This document shows positions 9,440 through 20,665 of a stretch of DNA of 64,000 bases, piece by piece. The DNA is from Paludisphaera mucosa (GTDB lineage: Bacteria > Planctomycetota > Planctomycetia > Isosphaerales > Isosphaeraceae): NCBI RefSeq assembly GCF_029589435.1, contig NZ_JARRAG010000002.1, forward strand, positions 4,836,001 to 4,900,000. Reading direction: 5' to 3'. The notes beneath the pieces are model-generated. The model saw nothing but the letters and a program-made list of their open reading frames with translations, made no database searches and had not been told where the DNA came from. A program made the translations under genes and the position numbers. Every line of letters begins with the position of its first letter. Within the stretch, counting starts at the first letter, position 1.

Positions 9440-11068
9440 TCAACGGCGGAGCGTCGGGGCGTCGGCCGCGGCGGCGCGTTCGGGCTTGCGGGGCTTGCCG
9501 GCGGCCTTGGGGTTGAGGCGGGTCTCGGCGTCGATGAGGAACGAGCCGGCGGCGGCGACGACCTCGCCGGGGGCGAGCCCCTCCAGCACGGGGTAGCGGC
9601 CCCCGGAGACGGCGCCGACGACGACCTCGCGGCCCTCGAAGACGCCCGGCTCGGCCTCGACGTAGACGATCTTCCGCGAGCCCGCGTCGACGACGGCCGA
9701 CTCGGGAACCGTGAGGACCGAGCCGCTCGGGACCGGCTCCAGCCGGGCGAGGTACCGGGCGGGCGTCCCCTTGAGCTTCGCCTCGCAGCCGGCGCAGCAG
9801 ATCCAGAGCTTGCGGCCGTCGACCTCGACGGGAAGCGGGTCGCCCATCGAGCCGAGCCTGGCGTCGGTGACCAGGCACTTCTCCTGCTCCTCGACCGTCA
9901 GGACGGCCTTGTGCAGGCGGCTGCGGTCGGGCTTCGCGGCCAGCCGGGAGCGGAAGGCGGGGGCGTCGGCGACGGGGGTCTCCAGGGTGACCGTGGCGAA
10001 CATGCCGGGCCGCAGGCGGAGGTCGTCGTTCGCCAGGTCGTAGCGGACCACGGCCGTCCGGGTCTGGGGGTTGAGAACCGGGTCGATGAACGCCACCGAG
10101 CCCGAGAAGACCTCGCCGGGGAACGCCTCGACGGTCGCGTGCACCGCCTGGCCCTCGTGCACGAGCGCGAGCTGATTCTCGTAGATCTGCGCCTTGACCC
10201 AGATCCGCGAGAGGTCGGCGACCTCGAAGAGGGTCTGGCCCTCGGCGACGTAGTCCCCCTCGACGACCCCCTTGCGGATCACCACGCCGCCGATCGGCGC
10301 GAGGATCGCCAGGCGGGACTCGGCCTTGCCGTCCTTGAGGATCTTGTCGACCTGCTCCTGGGTGATCCCCCAGAGCTTGAGCCGGTCGGCCGCCAGCCTG
10401 ACCAGGTCGCGCGGGTCGCCGAGCACGCGGTTCGCGCCCGCCCCGGCCTGGGCCGAGCGGTGGTGCAGCAGCATCTCCTGGATCGCCTGGTACAGCTCGG
10501 GGCTGTAGATCTCCGCCAGCGGCCGGCCGGCCTCGACCCTCGTGCCGGTGAAGTCGACGTGGAGCTTCTCGACCCGGGCCATGCCCTTGGTCTTGGACGA
10601 GATCCGCCGCAGCCGACGTTCGTCGATCTCGACGGCGCCGACGGTCGTCACGGTCTCGGTCAGGGGGGCGTAGCTCGCCGCCACGGTCCGCACGCCCGCC
10701 TGGGCGATCCGGTCGGGCGTGAGCGCCAGCCGCGACAGCACGCCGGCCGGCAGGGTCGTCTCCTCGCCCTTCTTCCGCTTCGAAAGCGGCATCCCGCAGA
10801 TCGGGCACGACCCCGGATCGGCCTGGACCACCGTCGGGTGCATCGGGCAGTAGAACTCGGAGTCCGAGGCCGCCGCGTGCGCGTGGCCGGGCGGCCGGCT
10901 CCACTTCTCGTAGTGGTTCCAGAGCGTATCCCAGTATGCGAAGACCAGCCCGGTGACGGCCATCAGGGCCACGAATCGCAGCCGCAGCTCGACGACCTTC
11001 ATCACCATCCGGAACTTCGTCCACCCGCCGAGCGGGGGCTCGACGGGATCGGGGGCGGGGGCGGACAT
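9440..11068 (-). CDS. CusB-like RND periplasmic adaptor with two extra Cys-rich metal modules
   Basis: Membrane-fusion protein of 542 residues linking the RND pump to an outer-membrane channel. After a cytoplasmic start there is one transmembrane segment (about 28-46). Next comes a heavy-metal-binding domain (about 72-94, YCPMHPTV...CPICGMPL), as found at the N-terminus of CusB and copper P-type ATPase relatives. The hairpin/lipoyl/beta-barrel core follows (GAVEIDERR, YSPELYQAIQEML, LAPIGGVVIRKGVVEGDYV). Near the C-terminus a YHS-like module with Cys pairs (EKCLVTD, WICCAGCEAKL) interrupts the usual membrane-proximal domain and continues into VLTVPESAVVD and GLAPGEVV. The gene lies between the Cys-rich secreted protein and the pump gene. 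No outer-membrane channel (CusC-like) gene is in the window. Confidence 0.92.
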   Translation of the reverse strand: MSAPAPDPVEPPLGGWTKFRMVMKVVELRLRFVALMAVTGLVFAYWDTLWNHYEKWSRPPGHAHAAASDSEFYCPMHPTVVQADPGSCPICGMPLSKRKKGEETTLPAGVLSRLALTPDRIAQAGVRTVAASYAPLTETVTTVGAVEIDERRLRRISSKTKGMARVEKLHVDFTGTRVEAGRPLAEIYSPELYQAIQEMLLHHRSAQAGAGANRVLGDPRDLVRLAADRLKLWGITQEQVDKILKDGKAESRLAILAPIGGVVIRKGVVEGDYVAEGQTLFEVADLSRIWVKAQIYENQLALVHEGQAVHATVEAFPGEVFSGSVAFIDPVLNPQTRTAVVRYDLANDDLRLRPGMFATVTLETPVADAPAFRSRLAAKPDRSRLHKAVLTVEEQEKCLVTDARLGSMGDPLPVEVDGRKLWICCAGCEAKLKGTPARYLARLEPVPSGSVLTVPESAVVDAGSRKIVYVEAEPGVFEGREVVVGAVSGGRYPVLEGLAPGEVVAAAGSFLIDAETRLNPKAAGKPRKPERAAAADAPTLRR

Positions 11069-11173
11069 GTCGAAAATCTCCCTACCTGCGCGGGATACGA
11101 TGCGGAGTTCCGTCGACTTGGATGGGGGCGGTTCGTCCGTCTCGCGCGGCGAGAAGGACGGCGCGGGAAGTCG

Positions 11174-11635
11174 TCAGATCAGCAGTCGCGAGGTGCGCAT
11201 GTAGAGAGGGCGAGGGCTGGGGTCGGGATCCGAGGACCGCGTCGAAACGGCGACGGCCGTGACGGCCGAGGTCCGGGACGACGACGTGGCGAAGGGGGCG
11301 TCGGTGGATTCGACGGGCTTCGGGGCCTGGGGGCGGTCCGAAGGGGCGGCCGGCTCGTCGGCCCGGCACTCGCAGGACGAGGTGGGGACGGCGGGCGTCA
11401 GGACCGCGGTGCGGACTTCGACGCCGATGGAGGCGGTTGACGTGTTCGGGGCGATCGACCGCGAGGGGCTGCAGCAGCCGCAGGCCGTCTGGACGCGAGT
11501 CGCGCAGCAACCGCGGGCTGCGGCCGGGGCCTGGGCGGCGGTCGAGCAGGCCGAGGCGGCTCCCGCGGTCGACAGCATCGCCGCGACCGCCGTGAGGGCG
11601 ATCATCGCGAGCGGGCTGGTCCGGCGGGTGGTCAT
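11174..11635 (-). CDS. Small secreted Cys-rich protein, first gene of the metal-efflux operon
   Basis: Protein of 153 residues with a signal peptide (TTRRTSPLAMIALTAV..., cleavage near ASA). Eight Cys are clustered in the first 90 residues (RGCCAT, ACGCC, SSCEC), followed by a Ser/Pro/Ala-rich tail ending RTSRLLI. An AAGGA ribosome site precedes the ATG. It is 105 bp upstream of the CusB-like gene on the same strand. The Cys pairs and the position suggest a periplasmic metal-binding accessory protein, but this is an inference. I know no named family for it, and the strong composition bias makes homology difficult to judge. Confidence 0.65.
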   Translation of the reverse strand: MTTRRTSPLAMIALTAVAAMLSTAGAASACSTAAQAPAAARGCCATRVQTACGCCSPSRSIAPNTSTASIGVEVRTAVLTPAVPTSSCECRADEPAAPSDRPQAPKPVESTDAPFATSSSRTSAVTAVAVSTRSSDPDPSPRPLYMRTSRLLI

Positions 11636-11728
11636 GGCCTGGCCTGTTCCTTCGAAACGGATCGGGGGCGTCTCACTGGATTATACGACGAATCGGGGAT
11701 CGGGGAAGGCGGACCCGGCGGAATGGGC

Positions 11729-11755
11729 GGGGACGCCCGGTTTGGGGGCGTCCCC
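11729..11755 (-). terminator. Hairpin after the O-methyltransferase gene
   Basis: Perfect 10-bp inverted repeat (GGGGACGCCC / GGGCGTCCCC) with a 7-nt loop, 11 bp beyond the methyltransferase stop and upstream of the Cys-rich gene. No U-tract is present. Likely a transcription end separating the methyltransferase from the metal operon. Confidence 0.55.
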
Positions 11756-11766
11756 GGCGGAGCGTC

Positions 11767-12426
11767 TCAGCGCTTCTTGAGGGTGACGCCGAGCCCGGCG
11801 CCGTCCATGAGGAGGAACGAGGTGTCCAGGTCGGGGTTGGTGGTGATGGCCTCGACGTACTTCGGGTTGGGGGCCGGGGTGTGCATGTTGTGGGCGAGGA
11901 TCAGGCCGCCGGGGCGGACGAGCGGGAGCAGCTCGCGGAGGTAGGCGTCGTAGCCCGGCTTCTCGGCGTCGATGAACAGGACGTCGATGGGCTCGGTGTT
12001 CTTGGGGGCCGTCTCGTGGGCGTCGCCCATGGTGATGACGATCAGGTCCTCGACGCCCGCCTTCTTGAAGTTCGCCTTGGCGACCTCGACCCGGCCGGGG
12101 TCGATGTCGTGGGTGTAGAGCTTGCCGCCGGTCTTGCGCAGGGCCAGCGAGAAGTACAGCCCCGACTCGCCCGTCGACGTGCCCAGTTCGACGACCCGCT
12201 TGGCGTTCACCGCCTCGACGAGCTGCCGCATCAGCCGGCCGTCGGCCTCCGAGACGTTCGCATACCGCTGCCCCTTGCGGGCCTCGACGATCGTCTCCAA
12301 AATCCGCTTCTCGCCGTCGTCCTTCGCCAGGGCGGGCTTCTGGAGGTTCGCGTCCTGGGCGAAGCTCAACGCGGGGGCGAGCAAGGCCGCGGCCAGCAGG
12401 GCCAGGGCCGTCGTATGGGCGTTCAT
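11767..12426 (-). CDS. Exported class I SAM-dependent O-methyltransferase
   Basis: Protein of 219 residues of the caffeoyl-CoA/catechol O-methyltransferase family (Methyltransf_3/24). The SAM-binding motif I is VVELGTSTGESGL, followed by the acidic end of strand 2 (YTHDIDPGR), a motif GDAHET, and the metal/catechol region FIDAEKPGYDAYL with a LVRPGGLILAHN block. A hydrophobic N-terminus (TTALALLAAALLAPALSFAQD) looks like a cleavable signal peptide. Export is unusual for a SAM-dependent enzyme because SAM is cytosolic, although annotated homologues with such leaders exist in planctomycetes and other bacteria. Substrate unknown. It has its own downstream hairpin, and the next upstream gene (GNAT) is 128 bp away. 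Confidence 0.88.
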   Translation of the reverse strand: MNAHTTALALLAAALLAPALSFAQDANLQKPALAKDDGEKRILETIVEARKGQRYANVSEADGRLMRQLVEAVNAKRVVELGTSTGESGLYFSLALRKTGGKLYTHDIDPGRVEVAKANFKKAGVEDLIVITMGDAHETAPKNTEPIDVLFIDAEKPGYDAYLRELLPLVRPGGLILAHNMHTPAPNPKYVEAITTNPDLDTSFLLMDGAGLGVTLKKR

Positions 12427-12554
12427 GATGGCAGGGTTCCTTCGGTTCGGAGAGGTCGATCTCTGAGGTCGCCCGCGGATCCGGGCGGATCCCGGCCGGG
12501 GGCGGTCGACCCTTTCGAGTATCCTCCACGCCAGGGGGCGATTCCAGGAGGCGA

Positions 12555-13604
12555 TCAGGTGTAGGCGTAATCCGCCTCGATCGGCGTCAGGTAGAACGGC
12601 CGGTCGCGGGGCAGGAGGGCCTGGCGGTCGCGGAGGCGGAAGTCGAGCGGATGGCGGGAGATGAACCCGGCGCGGCGGAGGGCCTCGACGGTCCAGGGCG
12701 GGGCGGCGAACGCCTGGGCCACGTCGGCGCCGCGGCGGGCCAGCTCGCGGGAGAGGAGGAGCAGGGCGGCGTGCCAGGCGTCGGGGTCGTCGTCGTCGAG
12801 GAGCAGGTCGACCACCCGGCCGAGGACGATCCGGCCGCCGTCGCGTGGGATCGAATTCACCAGGGCGAACCCGCGCACGCGTCGATCCGCGTCGCGGACG
12901 AGGAGGCCCGCGGGCGCCTGCCGGGGGTACCGCAATGCGTAATTCAGCCGCTCGGGCGTGCGGGCGGCGACGACGGCGAATCGCGAGGCGGCCCGGACGA
13001 CCTCGACGACCTCGGGCCCGAACGACGAGACCGGCTCCAGCTCCAGGCGGGCGTCCGCCGTGCGAGGCTGGTGGATGAGGCGGCGGGCGAGGTCGCGCGA
13101 GGCCCGCGCGGCCTTCCCCGGCGATCGGCCGCCGGCGCGGAGCCAGCGGAGCGGGTTGAGGATGCGCTCGTGGACCGTCACCGACGGCATCGAGTCATAC
13201 CCCCCGCGGCGGATGACCGAGCGGCCGGCGTCGCTCCCCCCCAGGCCGAACTGGACCGGGGCCGCCTCGTGCGCCCGCCGCATCAGGCTGGCGCCGAGCG
13301 AGCGGTGCTCGCGCGAGCCCAGCCAGTCGATCATGTGCAGCGCCGGGACGGGGGCGGGAAGCCCCGGGCCCGCGAAGGCCGTCGGCACGAACCCCACGTG
13401 CCCCACGATCGCGCCCGCCTCGTCGACCGCCACCAGGCTCCGCGGGGCCGGCTCGGCGACGTCCCCCTGCGACTCCAGGTACTTCCAGCGCAGGACGTCG
13501 ACCGCCGCGAACTCGGCGTCGGCCGGCGTCTGGAACCCCGAGGTCAGGAACCGCCCCAGGGCCTCCAGGTCGCCGGCGGCCAGGGGACGGATCGAGACGG
13601 TCAT
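12555..13604 (-). CDS. GNAT-family N-acetyltransferase-like protein
   Basis: Protein of 349 residues. The N-terminal half (SIRPLAAGDLEALGRFL, SLVAVDEAGAIVGHVGFVPTAF, then LGSREHRSLGASLMRRAHE) carries the beta-strand and acetyl-CoA-loop pattern of a GNAT fold, with a degenerate R/Q-x-x-G-x-G/A loop. The C-terminal half (RRVRGFALVNSIPRDGG ... ELARRGADVAQAFAAPPWTVEALRRAGF) looks like a second, weaker GNAT unit. The acceptor substrate cannot be predicted. The ribosome site is weak. It is 27 bp downstream of the glycosidase gene on the same strand, so both may be on one transcript. Confidence 0.75.
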   Translation of the reverse strand: MTVSIRPLAAGDLEALGRFLTSGFQTPADAEFAAVDVLRWKYLESQGDVAEPAPRSLVAVDEAGAIVGHVGFVPTAFAGPGLPAPVPALHMIDWLGSREHRSLGASLMRRAHEAAPVQFGLGGSDAGRSVIRRGGYDSMPSVTVHERILNPLRWLRAGGRSPGKAARASRDLARRLIHQPRTADARLELEPVSSFGPEVVEVVRAASRFAVVAARTPERLNYALRYPRQAPAGLLVRDADRRVRGFALVNSIPRDGGRIVLGRVVDLLLDDDDPDAWHAALLLLSRELARRGADVAQAFAAPPWTVEALRRAGFISRHPLDFRLRDRQALLPRDRPFYLTPIEADYAYT

Positions 13605-13631
13605 GCGGGGCCTCGGGCTTCCATCGGGCGT

Positions 13632-14762
13632 TCACTTCGCGGCGCCGGTGACCGACTTGATGTAGCCGACCTCGGCCGGGTCGTAGGGCTTGCCGTCGCG
13701 GCGGAGGACGTCGTGGAACCAGACGGGGGGCTCGGCGGCGTAGGGCTTCTTCCACGAGTCCCAGGGGTAGATGGTCTGGCTCTTGCCGTCGATGAAGCCC
13801 CAGTTATACGCCCCCACGCCCTCCTTCTTGAGGTAGCCGAGGATCGGGTCGAACCGGCTGCCGTTGGGCCGGGCCATGTACTCGGTGCAGAGGACGGGGC
13901 GGCCGTACTTCTTGAGGGCGTCGACGTCGGCCTTCATCCGGTCGGGCGGGTTGTAGTTGTGGAAGCTGATCACGTCGGACTGGTCGATCTGGAACTTGTT
14001 GATGGGCGTCAGCTTCGCCGGGTCGGTCAGGTCGTTCTTCCAGACGCCCATGGTCAGGGGCTGGCTGGGGTTCAGCGGGCGGATCCAGGCGAGTTCCTTC
14101 TTGAGGAGGTCGAGCGCCCGGTCGGCCTTGTCCTTCAGCTCGGTCGAGCCGTAGCTGTTGGCGTTGGGGTTGTCCAGCTCGTTGAAGAGGTCCCAGGCGT
14201 GGACGCGGGGGTCGTCCTTGAAGCGGCCGACGACGCCGACGACGTAGGGCCTAAGCTCGTCGTGCCGCGCGGGGTCGCCGAGGATCGCCCGGCCGGGGCT
14301 CTGGACCCACCCCGAGTTGTGCAGGCCGGGCTTCGGCTCGCGCTGCTTGCCGGGCTTCGGGTCGGTGTCCCAGACCCCGTCGAAGAGGACGAGCATGACG
14401 CCGATCTCGTGGCGGTCGGCGACCGCGAGGAACGCGTCGATCCGCTTCAAGAAGCCCTCGGGATCCTGCTTGTAGGGGATGTCGTGCAGGAAGACGCGCA
14501 TGCTGTTGAAGCCCAGCTCATGGGCCCAGCCCAGCTCGCGGTCGACGGCGGGGAGGTCGAAGGTCTCGGCCTGCCACATCTCGAGCTGGTTGATGGCCGA
14601 ACTGGTGCAGTAGTTGCAGCCGACGAGCCAGGGGTGGGCCTCGCCCCAGGCTTTGGCCCGGGCGACCGGCCAGGGGCCGTCGTCGCCCCGGGAGGGCGTG
14701 CCGGCGAGGGCGATTGCGGCGATCGCGACGATTCCCGCGAACGTGGTGCGCGTGCGTCTCAT
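13632..14762 (-). CDS. Secreted GH5-like glycoside hydrolase
   Basis: Protein of 376 residues when started at the ATG of RRTRTTFAGIV, which gives a good signal peptide ending TPSRGDDG; an in-frame ATG six codons upstream is possible. The mature part is a TIM-barrel glycosidase of the cellulase/mannanase clan GH-A. Support comes from WAHELGFNSMRVFLHD, the acid/base block AWDLFNELDNPN (Asn-Glu pair), SFHNYNPPD, and the nucleophile block PVLCTEYMARP (Thr-Glu). Clan GH-A enzymes retain configuration by using these two Glu. Likely periplasmic or surface hydrolysis of a beta-glucan or mannan; the exact substrate cannot be read. The GNAT gene follows in the same direction. Confidence 0.85.
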   Translation of the reverse strand: MRRTRTTFAGIVAIAAIALAGTPSRGDDGPWPVARAKAWGEAHPWLVGCNYCTSSAINQLEMWQAETFDLPAVDRELGWAHELGFNSMRVFLHDIPYKQDPEGFLKRIDAFLAVADRHEIGVMLVLFDGVWDTDPKPGKQREPKPGLHNSGWVQSPGRAILGDPARHDELRPYVVGVVGRFKDDPRVHAWDLFNELDNPNANSYGSTELKDKADRALDLLKKELAWIRPLNPSQPLTMGVWKNDLTDPAKLTPINKFQIDQSDVISFHNYNPPDRMKADVDALKKYGRPVLCTEYMARPNGSRFDPILGYLKKEGVGAYNWGFIDGKSQTIYPWDSWKKPYAAEPPVWFHDVLRRDGKPYDPAEVGYIKSVTGAAK

Positions 14763-15343
14763 GGCGATGTCTTCATCCATCCGGGGGAGGGGGGAGAGGT
14801 CGGCCGAGGGGCCCGTCCAGGTCGCAGTTTCGCCCATCCGGCCGCTCGAATCAACGGCCCGCCCCGACGCCCCCGCGGCCCCCGCGCCGAATCCGCCGCG
14901 AATCCCCCGGGCCGATTTGCGTTCCCCGCCCGGGGTGGCATAATACAGCCGATCGCAGAGGACGGCCGGACGGGAAGCCTCCCGCCACACCCCCACAAGT
15001 CTTCATCCCTCGACGCCGTCCCGGCCCTCGCGGTCCCCATCTCGAAACACTCCCCCGGGCGGGCGGGGCGCCAAGGAACCGGTGCGCCCCGTCCGCCTTT
15101 TCGAACCCTCGCCGTTCGGCTTCGAATCGGGTCCGTTCGCCCTAGGGGTTTTCGGCGGTTTCGCTGTATCTTCTTTGTTTTATGGGACTTGCGTGATTTG
15201 ATTTTGGGTTCGGTCGTCGATATTTTTTTGCGCCGCAACTCCCCCACCGTCCCTCCCGCGGCCGCCGGGCGCGAAGGCCCCCAATACGACGATGCGCCCG
15301 GATGCGCGCAAGGGGATGAAAATCCGAGGTCGACCGCCGGCGG
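14763..15343. other. 581-bp intergenic region with an AT-rich core
   Basis: Lies between the end of pfkA and the start of the glycosidase gene, both on the minus strand. No convincing gene or RNA is seen. Bases about 15,160-15,240 are clearly AT-richer than the surroundings (runs such as TTTGTTTTATGG and GATATTTTTTTGCG). They probably hold the glycosidase promoter and the pfkA transcript end. I could not pick one promoter with confidence. Confidence 0.5.
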
Positions 15344-16663
15344 TCAGCCGAAGACCTGGGGCTGGCCGGTGGATTCCAGGACGGACATCCAGAGGTCGCC
15401 GTTGGGGTCGACGGTGTGGCGGTCGCGGACGGCGAGGGGGATGGGGAGCAGGACGAACCGGCCGTGCCAGCGGCTGACGACGACCTCGGTGCGGCCGGCC
15501 ATCGCCGCGTGGACGGCGTTGTGGGCCAGGCGCAGGCAGTAGACGGCGTCGAACGGGTTGGCCTTCACGCTGCGGACGAGGTAGCTGGGGTCGAAGTACT
15601 TGAGGTTCAGCTCCAGGCCGTCGGCGGCGAACGACTCGGTGATGCGGTCCTTCAGGAAGACGCCCACGTCGCCGAGCTTGGCGTTGCCCGAGGCGTCGGC
15701 CCCGGCGTGCGCCCCCATCAGGTCCTGGCCCGCGCCCTCGGCGATCACGACGACCGAGTGCCCCGTCGACCGCACCCGGTCCTTGATGGCCTCCAGGAAG
15801 CCCCCCGCGCCGGCGAGGGCGAAGGGGACCTCGGGGATGAGGACGAAGTTGGCGTCGTTGTGGGCGAGCGAGGCGTAGCAGGCGATGAACCCCGAGTGCC
15901 GGCCCATCACCTTGACCAGGCCGACCCCGTTGGGCGACGCCTTGGCCTCGGCGTGGGCCGTCCGGATCACGTCGGCGGCGACCGAGAAGGCCGTCTGGAA
16001 GCCGAAGCTCTGGTCGATGAACATGATGTCGTTGTCGATCGTCTTGGGGATCCCGACGACCGCGATCCTCGACCCCCGCGACTCGACCTCGCGGCTGATC
16101 GTCTGGGCCCCGCGGAGCGTGCCGTCGCCGCCGATCACGAACAGCAGGTTGATCCCCATCCGCTCCAGGCAGTCGACGATCTCGGCCGGGTCCTGCTGGC
16201 CCCGCGAGGTCCCCAGGATCGTCCCACCCAGCTCGTTGATCCGGCTCACCGACTGCGGCGTCAGCTCCAGCACGGGCCTCTTGTACTTGGGGATGAACCC
16301 CTGGTAGCCGTTGCAGAACCCGTGGATCCGCCGCACCCCGTAGGCGAAGTGCAGCTCCATCACCAGCGCCCGGATGACGTCGTTGAACCCCGGGCAGAGC
16401 CCGCCGCACGTCACGATCCCCGCGCGGGCCTTGGACGGGTCGAAGTAGATCTTGCGCCGCGGCCCCGCCGGCTCGAACCCGGGGATCTCGTCGATCGGCG
16501 CCCCCCGCGCGACCAGCGCCGAGGCCGTGTCGTCGAACAGCACCCGGTCGGACTCGTCGACGTTGTAATAGCTCCGCTCGCGCCGCTCCAGGAGCGGCAG
16601 CAGCGGCGAATCGACCCGGCACTCCCCGAGCGATTTGACCGCGAGATCCTTCTGGGTGATCAC
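15344..16663 (-). CDS. pfkA: ATP-dependent 6-phosphofructokinase
   Basis: Phosphorylates fructose 6-phosphate to fructose 1,6-bisphosphate, the committing step of glycolysis. The 439-residue form with an N-terminal extension resembles the plant/protist-type clade more than the 320-residue E. coli enzyme. Visible motifs are the phosphate-binding loop GIVTCGGLCPGFNDVIR, the nucleotide loop VIGGDGTLRGA, the catalytic PKTIDND, and the substrate loop VMGRHSGF. Gly rather than Asp after GGD argues for ATP over pyrophosphate as donor, although this clade has mixed specificity. The start is GTG (bases 16661-16663) with no strong ribosome site. The pyrophosphatase gene nearby on the same strand is a thematic neighbour only. 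Confidence 0.92.
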   Translation of the reverse strand: MITQKDLAVKSLGECRVDSPLLPLLERRERSYYNVDESDRVLFDDTASALVARGAPIDEIPGFEPAGPRRKIYFDPSKARAGIVTCGGLCPGFNDVIRALVMELHFAYGVRRIHGFCNGYQGFIPKYKRPVLELTPQSVSRINELGGTILGTSRGQQDPAEIVDCLERMGINLLFVIGGDGTLRGAQTISREVESRGSRIAVVGIPKTIDNDIMFIDQSFGFQTAFSVAADVIRTAHAEAKASPNGVGLVKVMGRHSGFIACYASLAHNDANFVLIPEVPFALAGAGGFLEAIKDRVRSTGHSVVVIAEGAGQDLMGAHAGADASGNAKLGDVGVFLKDRITESFAADGLELNLKYFDPSYLVRSVKANPFDAVYCLRLAHNAVHAAMAGRTEVVVSRWHGRFVLLPIPLAVRDRHTVDPNGDLWMSVLESTGQPQVFG

Positions 16664-16777
16664 GTGCGCCCCCGCCCGTCGTCGTAGGCCGGTTCGATCG
16701 TCGTGGAGAGGAGGTGCATCGAATGCTAAACGCCCCCGCGCGGGGCCGCAAGCCCGACGCCGCGCGATCGCCGGCCG

Positions 16778-17545
16778 TCATTCCGGCTTCGCCGGCCCCG
16801 GCTTGCGGATCTCGATCTCTTCGAGCGTCGTGGCGCAGAGGATGTCGTCGAAGTAGATGGTGTCGACCGACCTGGAGTGGGGGTCGCGATGGATCCCCGG
16901 CTGCGAGAAGTAGGCGGTCTGCGGACCCTTCGTCTGAACCGGCTTGTCGAGCACCGGCTCGCCGTCCCACCAGAGCTTGACGCGGCCCTTGGCGGGGTCT
17001 TCCGACCAGTGGATGTGCATGCCGAGCTGGTGCCATCGGCCGACCTCGAAATCCGCCTCCCAGTGGACGCCCTTCCGGCCCAGGTTGCCGGTGCCGAACT
17101 TGACGACCGCGCCGGCGCGGTCCTTTTTGGGCTCGACCCACCAGGTCATCACGTTGTTCCAGCCCGGCGGCGGGCTCCCTTCCCAGTAGAAGAAGTTGTC
17201 GCGGTCCTGGGGGGGCTCTTTCATGTACATGTAAAACGAGACGAAGGTGTCGGTCCCTTCCTGCACCGTGACCTTGGGGCCGTTCGCCTGGGCGCGCAAC
17301 TGCCTCGCGTTGAAGACGTCGTCCTCGTGGATCGTGAAGCGGCCGGCGTACTTCCCGGAGTGGACGACGTCGGCGGCGACCTCGACGTCCCCCGGCCTGG
17401 CGTTCCGGCTCCTGCCGGAGAACTGCCGGAAGTCGCCGGTCTCGAAGTCGCCCCGGAAGAGGATGTCGGCCGCCGCCGGCTGCAGAAAGGCCGCGGCCAG
17501 CAGGACGACGAACGCCGGACGGCCATGCCGGGAACATGGTTTCAT
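16778..17545 (-). CDS. Secreted polysaccharide-lyase-like protein (heparin-lyase-type jelly roll)
   Basis: Protein of 255 residues when started at KPCSRHG, which gives a signal peptide ending LQPAAAD; a longer frame upstream is probably untranslated. The mature part looks like a beta-jelly-roll of the kind found in bacterial polysaccharide lyases (Polysacc_lyase family). It has FRGDFETGDFRQF at the start, YAGRFTIHEDD, FVSFYMYMKEPP, a Trp-rich middle (WWVEPKKDRAG, HWSEDPAKGRVKLWWDGEPV) and a YFDDI block near the end. Expected role is binding or cleaving an acidic or plant/algal polysaccharide outside the cytoplasm. I could not verify catalytic residues, so a purely binding function is possible. 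Confidence 0.75.
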   Translation of the reverse strand: MKPCSRHGRPAFVVLLAAAFLQPAAADILFRGDFETGDFRQFSGRSRNARPGDVEVAADVVHSGKYAGRFTIHEDDVFNARQLRAQANGPKVTVQEGTDTFVSFYMYMKEPPQDRDNFFYWEGSPPPGWNNVMTWWVEPKKDRAGAVVKFGTGNLGRKGVHWEADFEVGRWHQLGMHIHWSEDPAKGRVKLWWDGEPVLDKPVQTKGPQTAYFSQPGIHRDPHSRSVDTIYFDDILCATTLEEIEIRKPGPAKPE

Positions 17546-17733
17546 GTGCGACCTGCACCCTTCGATTCGCGAGGAAATGGAGTCGGATCGTCCCGCGAGA
17601 GGGCCGGAGCCGCGGCTCCGGCAGGCGCCCTGAAGCTTATCCGGCGTCCCCACGGGCCGGCAAGGAACCCCCGGCGGACGCGGTCGCGTTTCGCTTCGCT
17701 TCGAGGCGACCGGGAGCCGTCGCCCCGCAAACG

Positions 17734-17768
17734 CACGACGCCCGCAGGCCGGGGCCGCGGGCGTCGTG
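17734..17768 (-). terminator. Hairpin after the pyrophosphatase gene
   Basis: Perfect 12-bp inverted repeat (CACGACGCCCGC / GCGGGCGTCGTG) enclosing an 11-nt loop that can itself pair GGCC with GGCC. It lies 33 bp beyond the hppA stop. On the minus strand only a short TTT follows. Confidence 0.6.
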
Positions 17769-17800
17769 GTGGGGGGATGAAAAGCGGGAGGCCGCTCGGC

Positions 17801-20338
<2,538 letters not shown>

Positions 20339-20665
20339 GATGCCTTTTCGACCGTCTGGAAAGAGTGAGGAGCCGGCGCCGACGCCCGGTTGACGGAGAG
20401 ACGAGTCCGTCGGGCCGATTGATGGACCGATTATGCCGCCGTCCTCGCCCTCGCACAAGCAATGCCGGCGGCGAGCCTTAAGTCCGTTCGGGGGCCGAAC
20501 CTCGACTTCCGGCCCCGGGCACCCGCGACCGGACGGCCGGGGTCGCCGGGATTCGCCCCCCTGAAGGCCACTCTAGGACGCCGACGGCGACCGCGGGGTC
20601 TCCGCAGGGGAGCTTCAGGCGGATTGGACTCGTCGCCGCGGGCGGGCGGGGAGACCGCACGACTC
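20339..20665. other. 327-bp region between hppA and the 118-residue protein gene
   Basis: Both flanking genes are on the minus strand. The hppA-proximal part holds its 5' leader and a promoter candidate. The rest is GC-rich with no open frame that I trust and no obvious terminator for the upstream gene. Confidence 0.4.
20430..20458 (-). promoter_or_regulatory. Sigma-70-like promoter candidate for hppA
   Basis: Read on the minus strand: TTGTGC, a 17-bp spacer, then CATAAT (five of six matches to the -10 consensus), about 90 bp before the hppA start. It stands out in GC-rich surroundings. Confidence 0.5.

Noticed and set aside
5011-9516. 1,501-codon open frame on the plus strand opposite the RND pump
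   Set aside because: Highly Arg/Asp/Gly/Gln-rich, no domain motifs, exactly antisense to a well-supported gene; high GC makes long antisense frames common here.
14763-15343. Possible small RNA in the AT-rich gap
   Set aside because: No stable hairpin or conserved pattern was seen; an AT-rich promoter explains it equally well.
12651-15542. 963-codon plus-strand open frame
   Set aside because: Antisense to the GNAT and glycosidase genes and continues through a non-coding region; composition is that of a shadow frame.
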